Assembly: GCF_965229915.1 (NCBI RefSeq)
Contig: NZ_CBDDJZ010000001.1
Span: 4,898,001-4,962,000 of the forward strand
Source: Marinoscillum sp965229915
Lineage (GTDB): Bacteria; Bacteroidota; Bacteroidia; Cytophagales; Cyclobacteriaceae
Length of the DNA: 64,000 nt
Direction: 5' to 3'
Made by a program: the position numbers and the translations under genes. Each line of letters opens with the position of its first letter. The first letter of the stretch is position 1. Below, piece by piece: positions 45,103-52,489 of this stretch. Below the pieces are notes generated by a model that was not told where the DNA came from, did not search any database, and was given only the letters and a program-made list of their open reading frames with translations.

Positions 45103-45390
45103 CATGATCTGTAAAGATCGATATACACCACATATCACCGATCTGTTACGCCAACAGGTTGATGGTTTTTCGAATAGTTTCTTCAACCCATTGGCAAGCT
45201 ACCACAATCACGGCACGAATGTGGGAGCGATTGATAAATGACCTGTATCAATTCATGAATGCAGGCTCTCCATTAATGAATAAAAAAGATGGGAGCACAT
45301 CAGGTCCGTCTGGAATCAGGAAGCAGGACTTCATAGGCCATATTTTTACTATCATTTACTGATTGAAAGTACGTGAGATGCCTTTGACTG

Positions 45391-45482
45391 ATTCCCTTGT
45401 GTGAAATGGTTTATTCCGTTATTTTGGAGGAATGAAAATTTGTTAGCTGTAATTAAATGTTTCATAATATGCTAGCGAGAAT
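45391..45482 (+). repeat. Leader repeat of the first cassette array
   Basis: About 92 bp, close to 88% identical to 54445-54537 and in the same orientation. Both copies contain TTATTTTGGAGG, then an ATG that is stopped after four codons, then GCTAGCGAGAAT, and both stand directly before a run of cassettes. The GCTAGCG end resembles the GTTAGCG site at 57347. It may be an attI-like leader with a promoter or the remnant of a common cassette end. Confidence 0.75.
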
Positions 45483-45536
45483 AATCATGAATAGACAGCA
45501 TTGGTTATATAAACCTTTAGTTAACATAGCCAATTG

Positions 45537-46550
45537 TTAGACAGAATTTGAATCTGCTTGGATTTCCTTACTGAAAATATAAAGACAATACTTCCATTAA
45601 TAGGAACTCTAGTTGGTGTTCTGGTCGGTTGGCTTTTGAATGAACTTCGGGATCATTTCAAGGTTAAAAGAGACAATAGAAAGATCATAAATTCAATTTT
45701 ATTTACTCTTTTAGAAATAAGATTTGTTCTTACGAGAACCAAACTTGACGACTTTATACCCTCACTGGTTGAATTTCTTCAAAAGAGTTTCCCTGGGGAA
45801 GATATAAAATCGATACAACCAATAATAAATCAAATGTTCAACATATTCCTTCAAAAGGAGCTTTCTGAAAAGCTGGGAAATGATATCGGAAAGATCGAGG
45901 CTAAATACAATGATTCAATTAAAGAGTTAGCTTCAATAGAACCTATTTTAGCATACAGTATAAGTGGAAAAACCCAGTTGTATAATTATTTGGAGTTTCT
46001 GGAAGATTATACTGGTAAGGTTGATGAATTATTTAAGATGGAACTCAACAACGCCGAGGAAGCATTTGACTTTAACTCATTAAGAGAAGTATTAACAAAC
46101 TCTGTTCAACCGATTCTGTATAAAGAGGCACTCCAAACAGTTACGGATGATATACTTCAAGTATCAAGAAAAATAGGTTTACGATATTATTTCTCAACAA
46201 AAAAAGTGATTAAACGTCAAGACTCTTTGGTTATTGCTGACGAGTTGGAAAACCTCCTAGGTGGTCATCTAAAAGTCATGTTGACGCCTCTTACTAAAAC
46301 AATGTCTAACAAGCGCTGAAAATGCATATGTTTGACATCTAGCAGACTTCATTGCAACTTGACCATGATATCTGCCGCTGTGAAAGATCAGTACTTTCTA
46401 TTGACTTCAGCTCGCAGGATTTTTATCTTTTCCCAAAGGGATACCGATGGCACTGAACGCAGTGCATTCTAGATACTTTGTGAGCACCGGCATATTCATT
46501 AGTTTTATCGGAACTTGCCAAGCTCAGGGCGCACTCCTGCTAGCTTGGCG
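45537..46550 (+). mobile_element. Integron-type gene cassette 1
   Basis: The unit starts after the G of GTTAGAC (45536-45542). Its gene ends on GTCTAAC (46304-46310), the exact complement, and the match extends to 8 nt. It ends at the G of the next core site, GTTGGGC (46550). Start site and end site of one cassette matching each other is the signature of integron cassettes. The end region (46304-46550, 247 bp) is long for an attC. Confidence 0.65.
45558..46319 (+). CDS. Unknown single-pass membrane protein (cassette gene)
   Basis: 253 aa from a TTG at 45558. One N-terminal membrane helix (about 10-28; LPLIGTLVGVLVGWLLNEL) is followed by a long, mainly alpha-helical, charged cytoplasmic part. 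No family was recognised. The last codons (...MSNKR, stop at 46319) lie inside the GTCTAAC site, as is usual for cassette genes. The sequence is AT-rich compared with the sulfur operon before it, a sign of transfer. Confidence 0.75.
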   Translation: MDFLTENIKTILPLIGTLVGVLVGWLLNELRDHFKVKRDNRKIINSILFTLLEIRFVLTRTKLDDFIPSLVEFLQKSFPGEDIKSIQPIINQMFNIFLQKELSEKLGNDIGKIEAKYNDSIKELASIEPILAYSISGKTQLYNYLEFLEDYTGKVDELFKMELNNAEEAFDFNSLREVLTNSVQPILYKEALQTVTDDILQVSRKIGLRYYFSTKKVIKRQDSLVIADELENLLGGHLKVMLTPLTKTMSNKR

Positions 46551-46556
46551 TTGGGC
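46304..46556 (+). repeat. attC-like end of cassette 1 with array-specific repeat
   Basis: R''-like GTCTAAC (46304) and R'-like GTTGGGC (46550). Inside, about 46355-46549 is roughly 80% identical to 47274-47479, including the segment TTCATTAGTTTTATCGGAAC. GCCAAGCT near 46517 pairs with AGCTTGGC at 46542-46549. Confidence 0.55.
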
Positions 46557-46605
46557 TGCATCTTCTCGACAGAAAAATAGTTTTTCCGAATATTAACTTT
46601 TTACC

Positions 46606-46626
46606 TACCTTTAACGTTAGTAACGT
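46606..46626 (+). promoter_or_regulatory. HigBA promoter with palindromic operator
   Basis: TACCTTTA (46606-46613) is one base off TAnnTTTG. It is followed at once by the palindrome ACGTTA-G-TAACGT (46614-46626) at the presumed start of transcription, 12 bases before the toxin ATG. This fits autorepression by the antitoxin. Confidence 0.5.
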
Positions 46627-46637
46627 GGAGCATTAGT

Positions 46638-46919
46638 ATGATTTTGTCTTTTGGGTCTAAGGAAACTGAAAAAGTATGGAACGGGGAACGAGTGCGAAAG
46701 TGGCCGATTGAAATACAAACTGCCGGACGAAGAAAGTTGAGAATGTTAAATAACTCTCAAAAAATTTCAGATCTAAGAATTCCTCCTTCCAACCGACTTG
46801 AAAAACTAAGTGGAAACTTAAAAGACTTTTACAGCATACGAATTAACGACCAATGGAGAATTATTTTCTTGTGGGAAGATGGAAATGCTAGTAACGTTGA
46901 AATTATTGATTATCACTAA
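46638..46919 (+). CDS. higB: HigB-type toxin (RelE/ParE superfamily)
   Basis: 93 aa. ILSFGSKETEKVWNG at the start, PPSNRLEKLSGNLKDFYSIRI and NDQWRIIFLW match HigB ribosome-dependent mRNA interferases. In this type the toxin gene comes first, with the antitoxin after a three-base gap, as here. It is carried by cassette 2. Confidence 0.9.
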   Translation: MILSFGSKETEKVWNGERVRKWPIEIQTAGRRKLRMLNNSQKISDLRIPPSNRLEKLSGNLKDFYSIRINDQWRIIFLWEDGNASNVEIIDYH

Positions 46920-46922
46920 AAA

Positions 46923-47237
46923 ATGAAGAATATGGAAAAGCTACCGAACATACATCCAGGCGAAGTACTATCAGAAGAGTTTTTGAAACCCATGGGAATT
47001 TCTGCTTATCGCTTATCCAAGGACTTGCATATTCCACAAACACGAATAAGCGAAATATTGAAAAAGAACCGAAGGGTAACCGCTGATACAGCTTTAAGAT
47101 TGAGTAAGTACTTTGGAACAACTCCGAAATTCTGGCTTGGACTTCAAGATGACTATGATATAGAAGAGGAACTCGGAACCAAGACTGACGAACTAGAATC
47201 AATAGAAAAAGTGACGACAGCCCAACAATATGTATAA
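46923..47237 (+). CDS. higA: HigA-type antitoxin (helix-turn-helix)
   Basis: 104 aa (or 101 from the second ATG). A Xre-like helix-turn-helix covers about 10-75: IHPGEVLSEEFLKPMGISAY, LSKDLHIPQTRISEILKKNR and TADTALRLSKYFGTTPKFWLG. It should bind the toxin and the palindrome upstream of it. The stop at 47237 lies just past the GCCCAAC cassette site. Confidence 0.92.
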   Translation: MKNMEKLPNIHPGEVLSEEFLKPMGISAYRLSKDLHIPQTRISEILKKNRRVTADTALRLSKYFGTTPKFWLGLQDDYDIEEELGTKTDELESIEKVTTAQQYV

Positions 47238-47480
47238 GGCATGTGCTTACGTGCTATTCACATTCTGCATCAGAACTTGACCGTGAATCTACCGCTGGGA
47301 AAAGGCTGTGCTTTTTACTGACTTCAGTTCGCAGGATTTTTCATCTTTTCCCAAAGGATGCCTATGGCACTGAACGCAGTGCCATTATGATACTTTGTGA
47401 GCACCCCCTTGCCTGGCGCGGTAAATTCATTAGTTTTATCGGAACTTGCCAAGCTCGTGTGCACTCCTGCTAGCTTTGCG
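47220..47480 (+). repeat. attC-like end of cassette 2 with array-specific repeat
   Basis: Starts at GCCCAAC and ends at GCGTCACGA, where a standard GTTRRRY site is lost. Positions 47274-47479 repeat the end of cassette 1 (about 80% identity), sharing CTTTTCCCAAAGG and GGCACTGAACGCAGTGC. Confidence 0.5.
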
Positions 47481-47502
47481 TCACGATTCAGCCATCATCA
47501 CA

Positions 47503-47904
47503 ATGAGACATTTATTTGCCACTATCTTCTTAATCTTTTTTATCGCCGTAACTGCGAACTGCCAAACACAAGCAGAGATGAACCAAGAAGCAGCAACTGA
47601 CTACAAGAAGGTAGACGCTGAACTCAACAAGGTTTATCAACAGATCATGAAGGAGTATGCTGACGATCCAACTTTTCTAGACGCTCTACGAACATCTCAA
47701 CGTAACTGGATTACATTTAGAGACTCTGAACTGAAAATGAAATATCCTGACCGTGAATCTGGATGGTATGGAAGTATTCATCCAATGTGCGTTTCATATT
47801 ATTTGGCTGAACTGACCAACGAACGAACTACTAAACTCAAGACTTGGCTAACAGGAATAGAAGAAGGTGACGTTTGTGCGGGATCGGTAAGGCCGAAAAG
47901 TTAA
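47503..47904 (+). CDS. LprI-like (DUF1311) secreted protein
   Basis: 133 aa from the ATG at 47503, which starts the signal peptide MRHLFATIFLIFFIAVTANC. The mature part carries MNQEAATDYKKVDAELNKVY, RTSQRNWITFRDSE and the Cys pair of the DUF1311/LprI lysozyme-inhibitor-like family. Longer upstream reading is unlikely. The stop TAA lies in AGTTAACAAGCGCTT, which resembles the attC core at the end of cassette 1. It would form a cassette whose start site is degenerate. Confidence 0.85.
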   Translation: MRHLFATIFLIFFIAVTANCQTQAEMNQEAATDYKKVDAELNKVYQQIMKEYADDPTFLDALRTSQRNWITFRDSELKMKYPDRESGWYGSIHPMCVSYYLAELTNERTTKLKTWLTGIEEGDVCAGSVRPKS

Positions 47905-47997
47905 CAAGCGCTTCCATGAATAATCTATTGGGGCCTGCAGCCCATTCAAGTCAGCAAAAACCCATCATACTTTCTTTTTTCGATCTTCTTTTTCCAG

Positions 47998-48024
47998 TTC
48001 TTCGGGATTTGCAATCCTGAAGAA
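47998..48024. repeat. Extragenic palindrome
   Basis: Twelve-base arms, TTCTTCGGGATT and AATCCTGAAGAA, with a three-base loop and one G-T pair. A degenerate copy of the left arm is at 61242. Otherwise 47905-48209 contains only attC-like remnants and no ORF. Confidence 0.6.
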
Positions 48025-48209
48025 ATGAGCGCTGGGATTGACAATCCGGTTATATTATGATTGGTGTGGATGGAAAATCTCCAACTCCAACAGTCAGATT
48101 AGAAATCCCAATGAACTAAGAGAATGAAAATTTGCTATGCATATTTCCAAACTCAATTGTTTCCTAAAAAAGAAACTTTTATTTTTGACTTAGCGTTAAA
48201 TTTTACGAC

Positions 48210-48541
48210 TTGAAGAGATTTGAAGTAAGCTTTCTTGAGGAAGCAGTAGAATTCCTGGATCAATTGGATGAAAAGGCAAGAGAAAAAATTATTTATAATG
48301 TTAAGAAAGCTCAATGTCCAATGATAAAGAGCTTTTCAAAAAGCTAACCAATGATATTTGGGAGTTCAGAACACTCTTCAAGAAGACATATTACCGTTTA
48401 TTCGCTTTTTGGGACAAGACTGAAAGTACTGAAACACTCGTCTTAACGACTCATGGACTTGTGAAGAAGACAGGCAATACTCCTAAAGGCGAAATTGAAC
48501 ATGCTGAGCAGATTAGAAAAAGGTATTTTGAAAACAAATAG
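48210..48541 (+). pseudogene. Frameshifted HigB-type toxin
   Basis: Two frames join into one toxin. TTG at 48210 gives KRFEVSFLEEAVEFLDQLDE ... NVKKAQ. The second part, from about 48317, gives SNDKELFKKLTNDIWEFRTL, YRLFAFWDK and THGLVKKTGNTPKGEI. A single missing base near 48310 (CAATGTCC where CAAATGTCC would keep the frame) breaks the coding sequence. The second frame has its own ATG at 48314 (76 codons with stop), but alone it lacks the N-terminal helices. A GTTAAAT core-like site lies at 48195. The downstream antitoxin is intact. Confidence 0.75.
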
Positions 48542-48543
48542 TT

Positions 48544-48864
48544 ATGGCAGCTTTAAAAACATACACCCTTGACGAAGTAACTGATAAATTTATCGGTAAA
48601 AGAGGAACAGCGAAAAGAGAAGCATTCGAATATGAGCTTAAGCTTGATCTTATAGGAGAAGCCATCAAGCGTGCTCGAAAGGAACGAAATCTAACTCAGG
48701 AACAACTGGGAGAACTGGTTGGCGTCAAAAAGGCTCAAATTTCCAAATTGGAGAATAGCTTAACCGATGCAAGGTTTGAAACCATAATCAGGGTTTTTAA
48801 AGCCTTGAATGCAAAAATCAACTTCAACGTGGAACTCCTAAACGAACACATGGAACTGACTTAA
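48544..48864 (+). CDS. HigA-type antitoxin (XRE family)
   Basis: 106 aa. An N-terminal dimerisation or toxin-binding part (YTLDEVTDKFIGKRGTAKRE) precedes a clear Xre helix-turn-helix (about 38-92; RARKERNLTQEQLGELVGVK and KAQISKLENSLTDARFETII). It is two bases after the toxin frame. It keeps an intact frame although its toxin is broken, so it may be an orphan antitoxin that still protects against related toxins. Confidence 0.9.
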   Translation: MAALKTYTLDEVTDKFIGKRGTAKREAFEYELKLDLIGEAIKRARKERNLTQEQLGELVGVKKAQISKLENSLTDARFETIIRVFKALNAKINFNVELLNEHMELT

Positions 48865-48970
48865 AGCTGATAACCAACACTTCCATGAATGGCCTAGCCG
48901 GCCGAATCAAACTGCCTATCTGATATTTCAGTGCAACTCGACCGAAAGTCTCCTATAATCATACCCACTA

Positions 48971-49000
48971 AAAAACCCAGCCTCATCGGACTGGGTTTCA
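48971..49000. terminator. Bidirectional terminator
   Basis: AAACCCAG (48973-48980) pairs with CTGGGTTT (48991-48998), with A/T-rich flanks on both sides. It closes the first cassette array and the leftward PID-CTERM gene. Confidence 0.65.
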
Positions 49001-49057
49001 CTAAAACCGCAACGTTCTAGCATTGGTCGCCTAACCTAAGTAAGTCTGGAATCTCAA

Positions 49058-49225
49058 TTAGTTGGGCTTCCTTTTATCGTAGAGTTTCTTCACGCCGTAG
49101 GCTCCACCGGCTGCTAAGAGGAGGGAAAGTCCTCCGTCTATAGGTGTGGCGGGTGGTGCACTTTGCGCCATCAGCGGCAGCATAAATGCGAAACTTAGAA
49201 TGCTGTATATGATTCGTTTGTTCAT
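49058..49225 (-). CDS. PID-CTERM sorting-domain peptide, second copy (55 aa)
   Basis: ATG at 49225. A signal peptide (MNKRIIYSILSFAFMLPLMA) leads to APPATPIDGGLSLLLAAGG, AYGVKK and a basic tail. The motif is identical in sequence to the copy at 4831 for about 19 residues, although the DNA differs at many third positions. It lies directly downstream of a large surface-protein gene, the same arrangement as at 1-5 kb, and starts five bases after the point where that gene loses its expected frame. Confidence 0.85.
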   Translation of the reverse strand: MNKRIIYSILSFAFMLPLMAQSAPPATPIDGGLSLLLAAGGAYGVKKLYDKRKPN

Positions 49226-51641
49226 GATTTCTAGGACTACCAACGATGCTATACCCGAGATTTCCCGTAGTGTTTCTCTTTACGGTATAGGTCCCGTTCC
49301 CAACCAGACTGCCATTCACCTGCAATGTGCCCCCAGACTCTAATGTTAAATTAGCTCCTGAAACTACGGCTAGATCTTGAGTGCGTACAATACTCGCTGA
49401 GGGGATCACCGGTTGGTTTCCTACAGGCTCGATGATGATGTTACTACCTAATCCAGGTATGCCAATATCCCAGTTGCTTGCGTCATTCCAATCACTACTC
49501 GTAGCACCAGTCCAGGTATAAGCAAAACCAGCCAGTACTATATCCTCTACTGAGATATTCACTGATAATGAAGCAACATTCCCACTAAAGTCTTCTGCCT
49601 CTACTTCGATTGCATATACATTGTCTTTATCGAAATCTTGCGGATTGCTGTAGTCAGGTGATGCGACAAAAGCAACAGCTCCAGTAGTACTGTTGATCGT
49701 GAATAATGAAGCATCTGCACCCCCAGTGATGGAGTACATGGTTACGGCACAGTTATCAGTGGCTTCTACCAGGTAAGCAGTACCACTACCTCCATCGTCA
49801 AAACTGGCAGTGTTGGCTGAAGTGATGACTGGGTTTTGGGTATCATTTACCGAGATGGCAGTAGAGTGAATCAGTGCAGTACAGCTGTTTGCGTCTCTTG
49901 CATAGATGTCGTAAGTGGCATTGGTCAGATTGTCAAAGCTACCCGATGGCTGAAAGTTGGTTCCGTCCAGGCTGTATGTATAAGGACTCGTTCCTCCGAT
50001 GGCAGAAACTGTGAGTGATCCATCGGTATCTCCATCGCAAGAGACTGGTTGTGTTTGTGCCAGGTTCAAACCCAATTGAGCTGGTTCAGTGATGGTGATT
50101 CCGGTCTGAGAAACTACGCAACCTTCGGCGTCTCTCACACTTGCGGTGTAAGTGCCTGCCGATAGTCCGGTAAACGTATTGGATGATTGATAAGCCCCTC
50201 CAATACTGTATTCATATGGAGTGCTGCCACTATTTGCCGTTATAGAAATGGTGCCATTGGCATCTCCAAAGCATAGGTTATTGGTAGAGTTAGTGGATAC
50301 CCCTGCTATAGCTAAATCATTTTCTGTTAAAGTCAGATAGACCAATGAATCATACCCTTCGGAAGAAGCCATCATCTCAATATAGTTGCCTCCGCTTGTC
50401 AGTGATTGAGATCCAAAGGAGTAAACTGTGGCAGGGCATAGAACATCATTGGTGGATTCTTCATACCCATAGGAGTACACCTGAACTGCGCCAGCATCCA
50501 CAATGGCTCCATTATCCTTTCTGCGTAAGCCAACAGCATAACGATAACCAGACCCTATTAAAGCTAACCCTTCACCTGAGCTCCCAGTAAAACCATCACT
50601 GGAAACAGTGGTGATTGATTGTGTGGAGAGTCCTCCCCATGTGGTACTATAGTTTACCAAATAGGCATAGCCGGTTCCGGATTCGGCGATGACCATAACA
50701 TCACCAGTCGTGTTCAGGTCTAGACTAAAACCCAAGAGTGCACCGGTTCCAGAGCCCTCTATAGTGCTTCCTTTTTGTATCCAGGAAGTGGTGTTGCTAT
50801 CCCATTCAAAAACTTCTACCATGCCACGATTGGTCGATGTGGTACTATGGCTGTAGGCTCCTATGGCGATAGTACTGCCATCACCACTCAAGGATAGTCG
50901 TGCTCCGAAGTAGTCTCCAGAGGCAGAGGATCCCGTAATTTCCGAGCCCATGAGTGACCATGTGTTTGAAAGGTTTTGATAGATGGCCACTGCACCATTA
51001 CCACTGTTATGACCTAGTGCCACACGCGTCCCATCATCACTCATATCAAGCGTGAAGCCCGAATAACTGGCGGAAGAAGTAAATGAATTACCAACCTGCA
51101 CCCAATCACTGCCATCAAATTCATAGACATAAACCGCACCTGTTTGGGAGTTCTCGAATGGAGCAGATACAGCCACAATATTTCCACCAGCACTTATTTT
51201 GACTCTACTGCCATAGCCCTCAGTACCCTCAGTGAGATCGCTACCTCGCTGTACCCATGAGCTTCCATTCCACGCATAGACTCTAACGAACCCATTGGTT
51301 CCCAGGAGACTTCCACGATTGCTGGAGAACGCAATGACACTACCGTCTCCATCTACACTGACATCTAAGCCGATACGTTCATTGGTAGATCCGACAATCG
51401 GTGATCCTTTGAGGCTGTAATCATCTTCAGTGAGTTCCAAAACAGCTACTCGCCCCTGGCCGCTACCATAGGAGTTGGAGCTGATAATATAAGTGGATCC
51501 ATCACTTGAGAAATCAATGGTTTCTCCAATCTCCTCACTTGTAGATTGTCCTAATATTTCGGCACCCAACGTATGCATAGTTTGAGAGAACCCTTGGACT
51601 CCTAAAAATCCAAAGAGTATTACAAATAAATGTCTTTTCAT
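49074..51641 (-). CDS. C-terminally truncated surface protein with FG-GAP-like and SprB repeats
   Basis: 855 aa from the ATG at 51641 (signal peptide MKRHLFVILFGFLGVQGFSQ). Residues about 35-390 are FG-GAP-like propeller repeats with YGSRVKISAGGNIVAVSAP-type blades. Two SprB repeats follow (CFGDANGTISITANSGSTPY; CDGDTDGSLTVSAIGGTSPY, about 455-600) and a cadherin-like part (about 610-700). The protein then enters the GYSIVGSP region shared with the gene at 1-4678 and stops making sense: the last ~50 codons read the PID-CTERM gene out of frame. The paralogue has about 420 more residues, including the T9SS domain. This points to an internal deletion. Confidence 0.8.
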   Translation of the reverse strand: MKRHLFVILFGFLGVQGFSQTMHTLGAEILGQSTSEEIGETIDFSSDGSTYIISSNSYGSGQGRVAVLELTEDDYSLKGSPIVGSTNERIGLDVSVDGDGSVIAFSSNRGSLLGTNGFVRVYAWNGSSWVQRGSDLTEGTEGYGSRVKISAGGNIVAVSAPFENSQTGAVYVYEFDGSDWVQVGNSFTSSASYSGFTLDMSDDGTRVALGHNSGNGAVAIYQNLSNTWSLMGSEITGSSASGDYFGARLSLSGDGSTIAIGAYSHSTTSTNRGMVEVFEWDSNTTSWIQKGSTIEGSGTGALLGFSLDLNTTGDVMVIAESGTGYAYLVNYSTTWGGLSTQSITTVSSDGFTGSSGEGLALIGSGYRYAVGLRRKDNGAIVDAGAVQVYSYGYEESTNDVLCPATVYSFGSQSLTSGGNYIEMMASSEGYDSLVYLTLTENDLAIAGVSTNSTNNLCFGDANGTISITANSGSTPYEYSIGGAYQSSNTFTGLSAGTYTASVRDAEGCVVSQTGITITEPAQLGLNLAQTQPVSCDGDTDGSLTVSAIGGTSPYTYSLDGTNFQPSGSFDNLTNATYDIYARDANSCTALIHSTAISVNDTQNPVITSANTASFDDGGSGTAYLVEATDNCAVTMYSITGGADASLFTINSTTGAVAFVASPDYSNPQDFDKDNVYAIEVEAEDFSGNVASLSVNISVEDIVLAGFAYTWTGATSSDWNDASNWDIGIPGLGSNIIIEPVGNQPVIPSASIVRTQDLAVVSGANLTLESGGTLQVNGSLVGNGTYTVKRNTTGNLGYSIVGSPRNHEQTNHIQHSKFRIYAAADGAKCTTRHTYRRRTFPPLSSRWSLRREETLR

Positions 51642-51748
51642 GATGCAATTTTTTATTAGCAAATTGCAAAATGGATATGCTGTAAAGTGACGTGTTTAGT
51701 GAACGATCAGAATGACTTAAGGAATGCGACCAGTGGATTGAGGATCGA

Positions 51749-52489
51749 TCACGAGAGGCCGATTTTGGCGATTAGTTCTAAAAACTCCTCTTTCTTACGC
51801 TGGGCGATGGCAATCATACTTCCTTCGCTCATTTCCACGTCTCCTCCTTCAGCTTTGTGGATTTTTACCACATGGGCAATATTGATCAGATGTGACTTGT
51901 GAACCCTGAAAAACCCCAAAGAGGACAATAGTTCATGATAGTACAGCAACGTCTTAGAGACGATGATGCGTTCGCCGCTGGTGAGGTGAAAAATGGTGTA
52001 GCTGGTGTCGGACTCACAACGCACGATGGTTTGTATGGGCACTACATGGATCTTGTCCAGTGTTTTTAGTACCAGTTTTTGGTCTTTTTTAGCTTCCAGG
52101 TTGTATCGCAGAGTTTCCAGATGAAAGCTAGAAGCCTCTCCAATGGCCTGTGATGCCTTCTCTATATTTTCTTTTAGTGCTTTGAAACTCAGTGGTTTCA
52201 GGAGGTAGTTGACCGCACTAAACTCAAACGCTCGCAGGGCGTATTCACTGTGTGCAGTGACAAACAGCACTTTAAAAGGAACTCGATCGAACTTGGCCAA
52301 TAAATCGAAGGAGGTGTGTTCCCCAAGTTTGATATCCAGAATAACCAGGTCAGGGTTGGTGTCCTTAATGGCGAGAAAAGCGTCATCTATATTGCCCGCG
52401 GCACCTACTACCTCAGCAGGTAAGTCCTCGAGCATCGCCAGAGTTCCCTCACGAACATTCTTTTCATCCTCTACTACGAAGATTTTCAT
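51749..52489 (-). CDS. LytTR-family response regulator
   Basis: 246 aa. The receiver has D52 in LVILDIKLGE; a LytTR DNA-binding domain follows (about 140-245; LDKIHVVPIQTIVRCESDTS and FFRVHKSHLINIAHV). It overlaps the LytS-like kinase gene by four bases. The truncated surface-protein gene starts 108 bases downstream on the same strand and is a possible target. Confidence 0.95.
   Translation of the reverse strand: MKIFVVEDEKNVREGTLAMLEDLPAEVVGAAGNIDDAFLAIKDTNPDLVILDIKLGEHTSFDLLAKFDRVPFKVLFVTAHSEYALRAFEFSAVNYLLKPLSFKALKENIEKASQAIGEASSFHLETLRYNLEAKKDQKLVLKTLDKIHVVPIQTIVRCESDTSYTIFHLTSGERIIVSKTLLYYHELLSSLGFFRVHKSHLINIAHVVKIHKAEGGDVEMSEGSMIAIAQRKKEEFLELIAKIGLS

Larger units (their letters stand above)
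46551..47480 (+). mobile_element. Integron-type gene cassette 2 (HigBA)
   Basis: The unit starts after the G of GTTGGGC (46550-46556). The antitoxin gene ends on GCCCAAC (47220-47226), the exact complement, extending to nine bases (CAGCCCAAC against GTTGGGCTG). A toxin-antitoxin pair is typical cargo that stabilises cassette arrays. Confidence 0.7.

Noticed and set aside
45159..45362. Possible 67-aa ORF after the sulfur operon
   Set aside because: No ribosome site, no domain, atypical composition; regarded as chance.
49074..49224. Last 50 residues of the truncated surface protein as a real domain
   Set aside because: They are the PID-CTERM gene read out of frame; Arg/His/Thr-rich with no sense.
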